Part shown: one piece after another, positions 32,882 to 40,968 of the stretch | Position numbering within the stretch: the stretch's first letter is position 1 | Layout of the letters: every line of letters starts with the position of its first letter | NCBI GenBank assembly: GCA_016718385.1 | Contig: JADKDK010000001.1 | Span: 186,001 to 250,000 of the forward strand | Length of the DNA: 64,000 bases | DNA from: Gammaproteobacteria bacterium | GTDB lineage: Bacteria > Pseudomonadota > Gammaproteobacteria > Pseudomonadales > UBA5518 | Direction: 5' to 3' | Position numbers and translations under genes: made by a program | Notes under the pieces: generated by a model | What the model saw: only the letters and a program-made list of their open reading frames with translations | Databases searched by the model: none | What the model was told of the DNA's origin: nothing

Positions 32882-32902
32882 ATACCAGCATTTCGGCTGG
32901 TA
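32882..32902. other. candidate integrase/excisionase arm sites near attL
   Basis: ATACCAGC (32882-32889) and GGCTGGTA (32895-32902) form an inverted pair about GCTGGTA. The same GCTGGTAT octamer occurs near the other end at 50082-50089, with a variant TTGGTATA at 50071-50078. Recurrence of one short word close to both att sites is what arm-type sites look like; the octamer is short enough for chance. Confidence 0.35.
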
Positions 32903-32953
32903 GATTCGTTGGCACATGGCGATTACCGCCGTCCCATACCAACGGAGGCAGAC

Positions 32954-34198
32954 GTGAAGCTCACAGACGCCAAGGTGAAGAACGCAAAGCCAGCCGATCG
33001 CCCGCATCGCATCAGCGACGGCGGGGGGATGTTTCTCGAGGTCACGCCGAGCGGGGCGAAGTACTGGCGCCTCGCCTACCGTTTCAACGGGAAGCAGAAG
33101 CTGCTCGCCCTCGGGGTCTATCCCGACGTCAGTCTGGCTGCCGCACGCGCCAAGCGCGACACTGCTCGGCGCCAACTGGCCGATGGCAGGGACCCCGGTG
33201 CCGTCCGCAAGGCCGAGAAGCGCGCGGGCAAGATCGCCGCAGCTAACACCTTCGAGGCCGTCGCGCGCGAGTGGCTGGCCGAGCAGCGGAAGGTGTGGGC
33301 CGATTCGACATGGCCGCACGTCGAACGCCAGTTCGATCAGGACATCTTCCCCGCGATCGGGCGGCGTCCCATCGCCGAGATAGCCCCGGCCGAAGTTCTG
33401 GATATGGCCCGCGCCATCCAGCGCCGCGGGGTCGCTGAGACGGCCCGCCGAGCACTGCAGAAGTGCGGGCAGGTCTTCCGCCACGCCGTGGCCGTCGGGA
33501 TCGCTACGAGCGACCCGACGAGGGATCTGCGCGGCGTCGTGAAGGTGCCCAAGCCGAAGCACTTCGCGGCGATCACCGACCCGAAGGAAGCCGGCAACCT
33601 GTTGCGGATGATCGAGGGGCACACCGGGACCGCGGTCGTCCTCGCTGCGCTGCGGCTCTCGCCGGTGCTGATGGTGCGGCCGGGCGAGCTGCGCCGGGCC
33701 CGCTGGGCGGACGTGAACCTCGACAGCGCCGAGTGGCGGTTCCGCGTGACCAAGACGGATCAGGAGCACGTTGTCCCGCTGCCCACCCAGGCCGTGGCGA
33801 TCCTGCGCGATCTGCACCGCCTGACGGGCCGAGGTGAGTACGTATTCCCGAGCGCACGGGGCAAAGGTCGGCCGATGAGCGAGAACGCCGTCACCGCGGC
33901 GTTACGCAGCATCGGAGTTCCTGCCGAGAGGATGAGCGCGCACGGCTTTCGGGCGATGGCGCGCACGCTTCAAGATGAGGTGCTCGGGTTCCGGGCCGAT
34001 CTGATCGAACACCAACTCGCGCACACGGTTCGCGATCCATTGGGCCGCGCCTATAACCGCACGCAGTTCCTCGACGCGCGTCGCAAGAACATGCAGTCGT
34101 GGGCCGACTACCTCGATCGGCTGCGCACCGGCGCCGACGTGGTGGAGCTCGGCGCCTCGCGACGGAAGGCGGAGGAAGGAGCCGAGATCAGCGCATGA
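32954..34198 (+). CDS. int: tyrosine recombinase integrase (P4/DUF4102 type)
   Basis: A 414-residue integrase. The N-terminal DUF4102 arm-binding domain (LTDAKVKNAKPADRPHRISDGGGMFLEVTPSG..., YPDVSLAAAR) is followed by a core-binding domain (~98-190) and a catalytic domain with R242 (RPGEL), H330-G-F-R333, H357 and nucleophile Y367. All catalytic residues are present, so it should be active at tRNA-Ser. The GTG at 32954 is chosen because CGGAGG lies at 32943-32948 and the conserved domain starts right there. Its TGA overlaps the next ORF's ATG. Confidence 0.95.
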   Translation: MKLTDAKVKNAKPADRPHRISDGGGMFLEVTPSGAKYWRLAYRFNGKQKLLALGVYPDVSLAAARAKRDTARRQLADGRDPGAVRKAEKRAGKIAAANTFEAVAREWLAEQRKVWADSTWPHVERQFDQDIFPAIGRRPIAEIAPAEVLDMARAIQRRGVAETARRALQKCGQVFRHAVAVGIATSDPTRDLRGVVKVPKPKHFAAITDPKEAGNLLRMIEGHTGTAVVLAALRLSPVLMVRPGELRRARWADVNLDSAEWRFRVTKTDQEHVVPLPTQAVAILRDLHRLTGRGEYVFPSARGKGRPMSENAVTAALRSIGVPAERMSAHGFRAMARTLQDEVLGFRADLIEHQLAHTVRDPLGRAYNRTQFLDARRKNMQSWADYLDRLRTGADVVELGASRRKAEEGAEISA

Positions 34199-34401
34199 AG
34201 CCCAGCAGCCTGAAGCCAGGCGACAGGGCGCTGTGCGCCGACTCGCGCCACGTCTACACGTTCCTGCACCGCGATCGCGCCGAGTGCGGCCGGCCGGCGC
34301 AATGCAGGTTCGACAACGAGTTAATCGGTCGAGTGTGCGCCAGCGATGCGGACGTGATCCGTCGTTGGCACCGGCTCGAGGAATCCCGCCCGCGCGGGTA
34401 A
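34195..34401 (+). CDS. small hypothetical protein, coupled to integrase
   Basis: A 68-residue ORF whose ATG overlaps the integrase stop (ATGA). It carries histidines and cysteines (CADSRHVYTFLHRDRAECGRPAQCRF) but no family I recognise. Coupling and strand suggest it is real. Confidence 0.5.
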   Translation: MKPSSLKPGDRALCADSRHVYTFLHRDRAECGRPAQCRFDNELIGRVCASDADVIRRWHRLEESRPRG

Positions 34402-34479
34402 TCGCGGGAAGCGGCGGGCGCAGTGGATGCCACCACCACGCCCGCCTAACCACTCTGCAACCTGAAAGGAGGTCGCATC

Positions 34480-34785
34480 ATGGCTACCGAACATCATACC
34501 AACGACTTCGCGAACGACGCCCGGCCGCTCACGGCTCGGCTCGATGAGGTGACCCGTATCGTGCGCGAGTTGCGCGACGAGACCGAGCGCCTGTACGTGC
34601 TGGCGTCTTGCATCGAGCAGCACCTTCGCCCTGACGCCACTGGCGAAAGCCCGGAACCGTCCGCGTTCCGTCTCGCTGAGATCGCAGCCGAGATTGCTGG
34701 CGACACTTCGCAATGGAGCTACCTCGACGACGTGCTCGGTTCGGTGCGCGATCGGTTCGCACGGAACGAGGAAATCGTGCAGTGA
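34480..34785 (+). CDS. hypothetical protein (101 aa), predicted helical
   Basis: A 101-residue acidic protein with an amphipathic helix-rich N-terminal half (LTARLDEVTRIVRELRDETERLYVLASCIEQHL). A strong AAAGGAGG (about 34465-34472) stands before the ATG, so translation is well supported. No recognised function. It lies among the small early ORFs between integrase and AlpA. Confidence 0.62.
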   Translation: MATEHHTNDFANDARPLTARLDEVTRIVRELRDETERLYVLASCIEQHLRPDATGESPEPSAFRLAEIAAEIAGDTSQWSYLDDVLGSVRDRFARNEEIVQ

Positions 34786-34892
34786 CCTGATCTCGACTTC
34801 GCCACGCCTACCGCGACGGCGGGAACACCGGGAAACCCTTGCCCGGCTGGCGTGGCGACATCTCACAGGGGCGCACTGATAGGGGGTGCAGC

Positions 34893-35468
34893 GTGGGGAA
34901 GGAAAGTCTCAACCGATCGGATTTCATCAGCCTTGCGTCACTAGCGAGGGCATTTTCGGAGCATTACGGGGACCTTGGCGTCGCACTTGATGTCGTTGCA
35001 ACGCGGGTAGCCGAGAACGGAGCCGGGATTCTGTGCCTTGATGACGACGGTAAGCCCTGCCGTTTCGTGCAGGAAGGTCACTCCGATCAGGCACAGTTTC
35101 TTTACGACCTGTTTCGCCGTGCTGATGCACTCGGACAAGCCGGCTTTCCTGATGAACTGGAACGAGTGGGCGTCGATCTTGCCGAAGCCGAAACCTCATT
35201 CGAAATTCCGTACGCGATTATGCGTGCACACGCCGACGCCCGTGGGGCAGCAAAGCCGTCAACTGCGGCGCCCACAATGCGCGACTCCAGTCTCCTGGCT
35301 GTGATTGCTGCACTGATGGCGCTGTGGCCCGGCGGCAATAGCAAGCTGCCAAGCGCCAAAGAGCTGGAGCGTGCCGCGCAGGTTGTTGGCGCAAGCGTTT
35401 CTGACGACGCCATTCGGGCCGCAATTTCCCAAGCGCGCGCCATCGCGCCTGGGCTTCCTCGCGCCTAA
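34893..35468 (+). CDS. hypothetical protein (191 aa)
   Basis: I do not recognise a family. The first two thirds look globular and acidic (SEHYGDLGVALDVVATRVAENGAGILCLDDDGKP). A hydrophobic segment (LLAVIAALMALWPGG, about residues 136-150) may be a membrane or core helix. The GTG at 34893 is chosen because AGGGGG lies about seven bases upstream; a longer frame from 34839 lacks a site. The base composition is a little less GC-rich than flanking chromosomal genes. Confidence 0.6.
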   Translation: MGKESLNRSDFISLASLARAFSEHYGDLGVALDVVATRVAENGAGILCLDDDGKPCRFVQEGHSDQAQFLYDLFRRADALGQAGFPDELERVGVDLAEAETSFEIPYAIMRAHADARGAAKPSTAAPTMRDSSLLAVIAALMALWPGGNSKLPSAKELERAAQVVGASVSDDAIRAAISQARAIAPGLPRA

Positions 35469-35493
35469 ATAGGCAGTTCACCCGCCTAAATAG
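35462..35493. repeat. 11-bp direct repeats 21 bp apart upstream of alpA
   Basis: CGCCTAAATAG occurs at 35462-35472 and again at 35483-35493, exactly two helical turns apart, 70-100 bp before alpA. This spacing suits binding of a dimeric regulator on one face. The first copy includes the stop codon of the preceding ORF. Confidence 0.5.
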
Positions 35494-35563
35494 TCCGCGC
35501 ACGTCGATGCACCTGAAATGATGCTCCCAAGAGTCACCACTATGGCCCACGGGAGCAACTTCA

Positions 35564-35803
35564 ATGGCACAGCACGCCACGCCGCACGATCAACATCATC
35601 TGCCCGCACTTTTGCGCCTCGCTGAGGTTCGCAAGCTTACCGGGCTGTCGAGTTCATCCGTATATCGAATGGCGAAGATGGGCACCCTGCCTCGCCCGCT
35701 GAAAATTTCTTCTAGATCGTCCGCCTGGGTCGAAAGCGAAATACGGGGGTGGATCGCATCTCGCATTGCCGAGCGGGATGCAACCCCAGCCCGCGCAGCG
35801 TGA
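35564..35803 (+). CDS. alpA: AlpA-family regulator / excisionase
   Basis: A 79-residue MerR-like winged-helix protein with the AlpA pattern LLRLAEVRKLTGLSSSSVYRMAKMGTLPRPLKISSRSSAWVESEIRGWIASRIAE. AlpA proteins control integrase or satellite gene expression and excision (P4 family, Gram-negative PICIs). It is preceded by a repeat pair and a partial inverted repeat (GCTCCC / GGGAGC). The next ORF overlaps its stop if the GTG start at 35800 is used. Confidence 0.9.
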   Translation: MAQHATPHDQHHLPALLRLAEVRKLTGLSSSSVYRMAKMGTLPRPLKISSRSSAWVESEIRGWIASRIAERDATPARAA

Positions 35804-35814
35804 GCGGCGATCCG

Positions 35815-36075
35815 ATGCGAGACAACGCCACTCACGCCAGCGCGGGCGAACGTCAGCGTCGTCTGCTGCTCGCCGCGCTGCGACTCGGACCCGTAACGAC
35901 ACTCGACGCCCGCGAGCGCCTGAACGTGATCCACCTCGCCGCGGGCGTCCTGGAACTGCGCGAGCGCGGGCACCGCATTCTGACGACCTGGACGCATGAG
36001 CCGGACGCCTGGGGCCGGCCGCATCGGATCGCACGCTACGCGCTCGCGCGCCTGGAGCGCGGGGTGGAAGCATGA
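35815..36075 (+). CDS. winged-helix DNA-binding protein (phage HTH type)
   Basis: An 86-residue protein with GPVTTLDARERLNVIHLAAGVLELRERGHRILTTW, the pattern of small phage/plasmid HTH proteins that pair with replication genes. ATG 35815 is used; a GTG at 35800 overlapping the alpA stop is an equally possible start (91 residues). Its TGA overlaps the primase-helicase ATG (36072-36075), so the two are coupled. Confidence 0.7.
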   Translation: MRDNATHASAGERQRRLLLAALRLGPVTTLDARERLNVIHLAAGVLELRERGHRILTTWTHEPDAWGRPHRIARYALARLERGVEA

Positions 36076-38375
36076 ACGCGGCCGATCGGCTTGAGCAGGT
36101 GCCGGATCGCGTATTGCTGATGCGCGGCAGCAACGAAACGCACATTGATCGGCCCGGCGCCGTTTACGCCAGCATCGCTCTTCCCGACATCGAGGCGATG
36201 ACCCGAAGGCCCGCTCGCGCAGCGAAGGAGCGCGCACCTTGCGCGATTTTCTCGACATATCTCGCACACGATGGGCGCGCGCATCAGGTACAAGCGGCGC
36301 ACGGCCAATTCGTTGCGCTGCCCGGCGACATAGATGAGGGCGATCCGCACATTGCTGCCGTCGATTCTGCCATTGTCGCGGCTTTCGGCAACATCCGGCG
36401 CATCGTCTACTCGACCGCATCGGCAACGCCGCAGAACCGCAAGTGGCGATTCATCATACCGCTGGCCGATCCGATCCCCGGCGATATCTACCGCGACGTG
36501 CAGCGGGCTGCGTTCGAGTTGATGGCCGCGCACGGCATATCCTGCGACACCGCGCTAGAGCGACCTGGGCAGGTAGCCTATCTGCCGAACGTGCCGCCGG
36601 ATCGGCGAGACCGCGCCGGTGTGCCGCTTTTTTATGACCACTGGGTCAGGGGCACCGAACTGTTTTCGGTCTCGGGTAGCGCGATTGAGTGCCGGATGAT
36701 CGAGCGCCAGAGAGTCGAAGAACAGGCGCGCGAGGCCGCTCAGGCCGCCGCACGGGCGCGGGCACAACAGCGCCGGGCCACGCATACGGGCGCCTTGCCG
36801 AACGTGATGGGCGCCTTCAACGAGTCGGTGCGGATCGAGGATTTGCTTGGGCAATACGGCTACGAACGCAACGGACGAGACTGGCGATCCCCGCATCAAA
36901 AATCCGGGAGCCACGCCACGCGCATCATGGGCGACGGCGATGCCTGGGTGTCCCTGTCGGAATCGGATGCGGCGGCAGGACTCGGCAGCCCCGGACCACG
37001 CGGCGGGTGCTGGGGCGATGCCTTCGATTTGATCACGCACTACGAGCACGGCGGCGATCGCGATGCGGCACTCATGGCTGCGGCGAAAACCATTCGATTG
37101 CCTGACGGGCGCACACTCGACAAGGCGCGCGCCGACCAGTGGCGCGATGAGCAGCGCCGGGAGGCCGACCGAAATTCCAACGGGCTTCTTTTCGGCCGCA
37201 AGGTCGAGCAAGCGCCCGAAGGTAGCGGCGAGGGCCACAGCACGACGGCGCTCGCTCTCATGCCGATCACGCCGGACGAGTTGGACCGCGCGCGCCTCAC
37301 CCCCCGCGTGATCCTGCGAGACCTGCTTTATGCCGATGTGCGCATCCGAATCAGCGCGGGCGGTACGGGTAAAACCACGCTCGCGCTTTTCGAGGCCGTG
37401 ACGCTCGCGCTTCAGCGCCCGCTCTACGGGCGTCAACCGGAGCGACCCTGTAGGACCGTGATCGTGACCCGCGAGGACTCGCGCGAAATCCTTGTGGCGC
37501 GCCTGCGGGAGATCATCAAGGCGATGGAACTAACGCCCGACGAGATCCTGAGGGCGCTGGGGCGGATCGTGATCATCGACAAGAGCGGCGAGTCGTTCCG
37601 GCTGTCGCAGGTGATCGCCGACGTGGTGGTGCCGAGTCACGTCACGCTCGCCGAACTGATCGAGGCGCTGACAGCCTGGGCGCCCGACTGGATCATCTTT
37701 GATCCGCTGGTTTCCTTCGGGGTTGGCGAGCAGCGCGTTAATGACGCTGAGCAGGGCCTGATCGAAGCGTTTCGCATCCTCCGCAACCGGCTCGACTGCT
37801 GCGTCGAGGGTATCCACCACAGCGGCAAGGCCAACGCGCGGGAAAGGACCCTCGACCAGTACAGCGGCCGCGGCGGCAGCGCGCTGGCCGATGGCGCGCG
37901 CATGGTCGCAGTCATGCAGCCGGTGGATGCCGACGAGTGGCTTAAGGAGGTCGGCTCGCGACTGGCGGACGGCGAGAACGGCATTGTGATGGCGCTCCCG
38001 AAACTGAGCTATGCCAAGCCGCAAGACTCGATATTCATCCGGCGTCGCGGTTACGCCTTCGAATGGGTGCGGGTCCAGAGGTCCACGCCCGAGCAGCGGG
38101 CGCGTGAAACCGCTCAGCAGGTGTTCCGGTTCATCCAGTCCGAGTACCAGCAGGGACGGAAGTACAGCACCAAGGACCTTGGGGACTCATCTGCCGCGAT
38201 GAACCTGAAGCGCGCCGAGGTTCGCGCTGCGGCCATCGCGCTCAAGGTATCGGGTCGGGTGATTTACCACCACGTCAATGGGAAGTCGGGGTCGCACTAC
38301 GAGCCCGTGACCGTGGCCGAACTCGACGGCGACGGTTCCCCGAAAAGCGCCTCCGAGGATGCCAATGATGAGTGA
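36072..38375 (+). CDS. primase-helicase replication protein (RepA-like hexameric ATPase)
   Basis: A 767-residue protein. Residues ~55-200 look like a PrimPol/RepB-type primase: QFVALPGDIDEGDP has the D86-x-D88 pair and STASATPQNRKWRFIIPL follows. Residues ~255-345 resemble a primase-associated module (DWRSPHQKSGSHATRI, WGDAFDLITHYEHGG). Residues ~410-620 are a RecA-fold ATPase with Walker A GGTGKT (430-435), Walker B WIIFDPLVSF and HHSGKAN, as in RepA helicases. A C-terminal winged helix is likely. This is the replicase of the element. An iteron-like array lies directly downstream. Confidence 0.88.
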   Translation: MNAADRLEQVPDRVLLMRGSNETHIDRPGAVYASIALPDIEAMTRRPARAAKERAPCAIFSTYLAHDGRAHQVQAAHGQFVALPGDIDEGDPHIAAVDSAIVAAFGNIRRIVYSTASATPQNRKWRFIIPLADPIPGDIYRDVQRAAFELMAAHGISCDTALERPGQVAYLPNVPPDRRDRAGVPLFYDHWVRGTELFSVSGSAIECRMIERQRVEEQAREAAQAAARARAQQRRATHTGALPNVMGAFNESVRIEDLLGQYGYERNGRDWRSPHQKSGSHATRIMGDGDAWVSLSESDAAAGLGSPGPRGGCWGDAFDLITHYEHGGDRDAALMAAAKTIRLPDGRTLDKARADQWRDEQRREADRNSNGLLFGRKVEQAPEGSGEGHSTTALALMPITPDELDRARLTPRVILRDLLYADVRIRISAGGTGKTTLALFEAVTLALQRPLYGRQPERPCRTVIVTREDSREILVARLREIIKAMELTPDEILRALGRIVIIDKSGESFRLSQVIADVVVPSHVTLAELIEALTAWAPDWIIFDPLVSFGVGEQRVNDAEQGLIEAFRILRNRLDCCVEGIHHSGKANARERTLDQYSGRGGSALADGARMVAVMQPVDADEWLKEVGSRLADGENGIVMALPKLSYAKPQDSIFIRRRGYAFEWVRVQRSTPEQRARETAQQVFRFIQSEYQQGRKYSTKDLGDSSAAMNLKRAEVRAAAIALKVSGRVIYHHVNGKSGSHYEPVTVAELDGDGSPKSASEDANDE

Positions 38376-38424
38376 CCGCCACCGTCCCTGCCACCGTGGT
38401 CGCCCTATAGGGATAGAACCCGGC

Positions 38425-38508
38425 GGCCACGGTGCCGCCGGGATTCATCCCCTGGTTCCTGACCGTGGCCAAGAATCGTCGGCCACGGTCGGCCACGGTG
38501 GCCACGGT
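38425..38508. repeat. iteron-like array GGCCACGGT, candidate replication origin
   Basis: GGCCACGGT occurs at 38425-38433 (+), 38462-38470 (-), 38481-38489, 38491-38499 and 38500-38508 (+): five copies in 84 bp, the last three nearly abutting. Degenerate copies lie just outside (ACCGTGGT at 38393, CCGTGGCC at 38311). The position between the replicase and the next gene is typical of satellite or plasmid origins. Confidence 0.6.
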
Positions 38509-38543
38509 CCGTTCTTGAGAGCCGGAGTAACGACGTGGGAAGC

Positions 38544-39056
38544 ATGAGCCGAACGAAAGGAGCCGCTGGTGAAGCAACGGGAGACTTCCGCATGAAGGCA
38601 CACGTCACTCGAGCGGAGGGCCGCTGCTGCATCGGCTGCGGGCAGGCATTCAATAGCACGCGGAAGGTGGCCGACTGGCAGACCGTTCGCGAGTACCCGC
38701 GCGCCGAAGGGGCGAAGGCGATCACTACGGGGCCGGTCTGCGCCGGATGCGCGCTGGCGAAGCGAGGGGCTGCGGCTGTCTCGGAGAAGGCTTCCCGCAG
38801 CCAGATCCGCCACCACCACCTTGTTGTCGAACTCGCCGAGGGCGTGGCCGTCGAATTCACGGCACCCGCGATCCGGCCGGGCGATGCGCTCGCGTTGATG
38901 TGTGAGTGGGTCCCGGCCATCCCGGCGCACATTACCCCGGCCCTGCGGGAGCAGTACCGAGAGGCGCGCGACACCTTCATCCAGCACGTCAGGGCGGCGT
39001 CGGGACCAGCGCCCACCCTGATCGTGGAACCTAACATCGGCCATCCGGCCGTTTAA
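38544..39056 (+). CDS. hypothetical protein with CxxC pairs
   Basis: A 170-residue protein. C-C-I-G-C and, ~40 residues on, C-A-G-C-A suggest a zinc ribbon in the N-terminal half; the second half (VVELAEGVAVEFTAPAIRPGD..., PAIPAHITPALREQYREARDTF) is unassigned. A GTG at 38535 is an alternative start three codons upstream. It lies just downstream of the iteron array, among replication genes. Confidence 0.55.
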   Translation: MSRTKGAAGEATGDFRMKAHVTRAEGRCCIGCGQAFNSTRKVADWQTVREYPRAEGAKAITTGPVCAGCALAKRGAAAVSEKASRSQIRHHHLVVELAEGVAVEFTAPAIRPGDALALMCEWVPAIPAHITPALREQYREARDTFIQHVRAASGPAPTLIVEPNIGHPAV

Positions 39057-39068
39057 CCCGGAGAAAAG

Positions 39069-39728
39069 ATGATGACGACGAACCAAATTGCAGTATCAGG
39101 CGGAGCTGATGTTGAGATCAGGACGCTGAACGTCCGCATGGCGCCGCTAACGCTGGCGATGCTGTCGCAAGTCCAGCGGGCGGACCTGATCGACGTAGAG
39201 GCCGACAACTGGCGCGGCATCGCCCTGGGCCGGATCGTCACGCCCGACGGCGTGGAAGTGCTCTGGCGCGACGGCCGTGATCTGCGCCGGTGCTCCCTGC
39301 CGACAGCAGTGACCACGCCGCTGAGCGAGCAGGAGCGCGCTCTGGGTGAGCAGGTCGCGCGCAAGCGGCACCAGAACGACACCGCGATCCGGGCCGTGAG
39401 CGGCGCGACGCGGTTCTCGGAAATGGCTGCGGGGATCTCCACCGAGAACCGCTATCAGACAGGCGGCTGGCGCACGCCGTTGACCAACATCCTGGGCGCG
39501 GGCGACGTCGCGGCGTTGGAAGAGTCTGCAGAGCGCGGCGAAATCGGTCCGCAGGAGCTGGAGGGGCCGAAGGCGCGCGTCCTCGAATGGCTTGACACCG
39601 AGCGCGCGCGGATCGAGGCCGACGCGGCAGCACTGGCCCGGCTCGCGGCCGAGCGTGAGGACGCGGACGTGCGGCTCGCCGGGCTGGTGGCCGATCTCGC
39701 TGCGCTCGACCAGGTGTTTTTGCAATGA
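39069..39728 (+). CDS. hypothetical protein (219 aa), helical C-terminus
   Basis: A 219-residue protein with an N-terminal beta-rich part (VEIRTLNVRMAPLTLAML..., DNWRGIALGRIVTPDGVEVLWRDG) and a long charged C-terminal helix (~150-215) likely to form a coiled coil. No family recognised. Its stop overlaps the ssb start (ATGA), so it is probably part of the replication transcript. A ribosome site GGAGAAAAG precedes the ATG. Confidence 0.6.
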   Translation: MMTTNQIAVSGGADVEIRTLNVRMAPLTLAMLSQVQRADLIDVEADNWRGIALGRIVTPDGVEVLWRDGRDLRRCSLPTAVTTPLSEQERALGEQVARKRHQNDTAIRAVSGATRFSEMAAGISTENRYQTGGWRTPLTNILGAGDVAALEESAERGEIGPQELEGPKARVLEWLDTERARIEADAAALARLAAEREDADVRLAGLVADLAALDQVFLQ

Positions 39729-40141
39729 GCCTGCACACGAGCGCCTACGGCCGGCTGGGCCGTGATCCCAAGATCATCACCACGAGCAGCGGCAAGCCGA
39801 TGACTGCCGCCTCGATCGCCTGCGACCTGAGCAGCCAGCGCGACCCGGACGCCACGCACTGGCTGCCGCTGCTCGCGTTCGGGGCGCAGGCAGAAACCCT
39901 GGCGAAGCACCAGCAGGGCGACATGATCGCGGTCACGGGCCGGATGCAGCGCAAAGCCTGGACCGACAAGGACGGGGCGCAGCGCATCGACCTGCAACTC
40001 GTCGTGGACGGGATCACCAGTAGCCGCAGCGTCCGGCCGGGCGGAAGGCCGAAGCGCCGGAAGGAAGTTCGCGCCGCTCGCGACGACTACGCCGAACTGG
40101 CGCGCGGGAATGACGACTTCAACGACGCGATCGGCTTATGA
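39725..40141 (+). CDS. ssb: single-stranded DNA-binding protein
   Basis: A 138-residue OB-fold SSB: AYGRLGRDPKIITTSSGKPMTAASIACD, HWLPLLAFGAQAETLAKHQQGDMIAVTGRMQRKAW, and an acidic C-terminal DDFNDAIGL tail similar to the protein-interaction tip. Start and stop overlap both neighbours by ATGA. It presumably serves the element's own replication. Confidence 0.9.
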   Translation: MSLHTSAYGRLGRDPKIITTSSGKPMTAASIACDLSSQRDPDATHWLPLLAFGAQAETLAKHQQGDMIAVTGRMQRKAWTDKDGAQRIDLQLVVDGITSSRSVRPGGRPKRRKEVRAARDDYAELARGNDDFNDAIGL

Positions 40142-40557
40142 AACACCGACGGAGGATTCTGGCGATGGGTGACGGACCGAAACTGACTCAGCGACAACTG
40201 CTATTCGTCGAGGCCTACCTGGCCACCGGCAATGCGACCGAGGCTGCCAAGACAGCGGGTTACTCCGGAAATCGGGCGACGCTCGGCTCGATCGGGGGTG
40301 AAAACCTGCAAAAACCTGCGATCGCGGCCGAAATCAGCCGACGGCAGGCGGAAATCCGTGAACGCTCGGCGGTTGGCCTCGAGGCGAAGCGGCTGAAGCT
40401 CTGGGAGATCGCCCAGCAGTGCAAGGTCGATCGCCCGGATGTCGCGATCCGCGCGATTCACGAACTGAACGTCATGGATGGCGACATTGCAGACGCCCGG
40501 CCGAAGCCGCCGGGGTCGTTCGAGGACCTGTTGCGCATGGTGCTGGGGGCGGCCTGA
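40138..40557 (+). CDS. terminase small-subunit-like protein
   Basis: A 139-residue protein with the TerS N-terminal pattern KLTQRQLLFVEAYLATGNATEAAKTAGYSGNRATLGSIGGENLQKPAIAAEISRRQAEI (HTH DNA-binding). The residual C-terminus ends FEDLLRMVLGAA. A TerS without a large subunit fits a satellite that redirects a helper phage's packaging motor. The +1 frame after the stop continues with protein-like sequence (SPGASAVPADEAAALVSSDG), so a frameshift near 40555 is possible. An ATG at 40162-40165 is an alternative start. Confidence 0.82.
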   Translation: MKHRRRILAMGDGPKLTQRQLLFVEAYLATGNATEAAKTAGYSGNRATLGSIGGENLQKPAIAAEISRRQAEIRERSAVGLEAKRLKLWEIAQQCKVDRPDVAIRAIHELNVMDGDIADARPKPPGSFEDLLRMVLGAA

Positions 40558-40684
40558 TGCCGCGCCGGGGCGCATCGCCTCACCGGGCGCTTCCGCCGTG
40601 CCCGCCGACGAGGCGGCCGCGCTGGTTTCGAGCGATGGGCCCGCGAATGCCAGGCGCAATGACGGAAACGACGACGACGATACG

Positions 40685-40960
40685 ATGAGCTTGCAGGAAT
40701 ACCGACCGAGACTTCAGCATCGGCAACAGAATCCGAACGCCACCACGGCGGGTGCCGGGTTCGCCTATTCGGCGTCGGGCGCCGCTACGCCGCAGGTTAC
40801 GAGCGCCCCGGTGACCGGCGCGGCGACGAGGGTGCCTATCTCCCGCCCGCGCAAACTCACTCACCTGCAGAAGCAGGTTTATGCAGAGCGAGCGGCCGGC
40901 GGGAAGCCGTTTTCCTACCCTGCCGTGGGCGAGGTGATTCCGGGTGCGCGTGCTGAGTAA
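40685..40960 (+). CDS. hypothetical protein (91 aa)
   Basis: A 91-residue ORF, low-complexity in its first half (Gln, Asn, Thr, Ala), then basic (ISRPRKLTHLQKQVYAERAAGGKPFSYPAVGEVIPGARAE). Not recognised. The frame is open upstream to the terS end, so it may be the C-terminal part of a shifted TerS rather than a separate gene. Confidence 0.4.
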   Translation: MSLQEYRPRLQHRQQNPNATTAGAGFAYSASGAATPQVTSAPVTGAATRVPISRPRKLTHLQKQVYAERAAGGKPFSYPAVGEVIPGARAE

Positions 40961-40968
40961 CCGACCTG

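Noticed and set aside
40557..40688. 43-codon ORF between terS-like and the 91-aa ORF
   Set aside because: Arg/Pro-rich shadow; the overlapping +1 frame is more protein-like and may be the continuation of terS.
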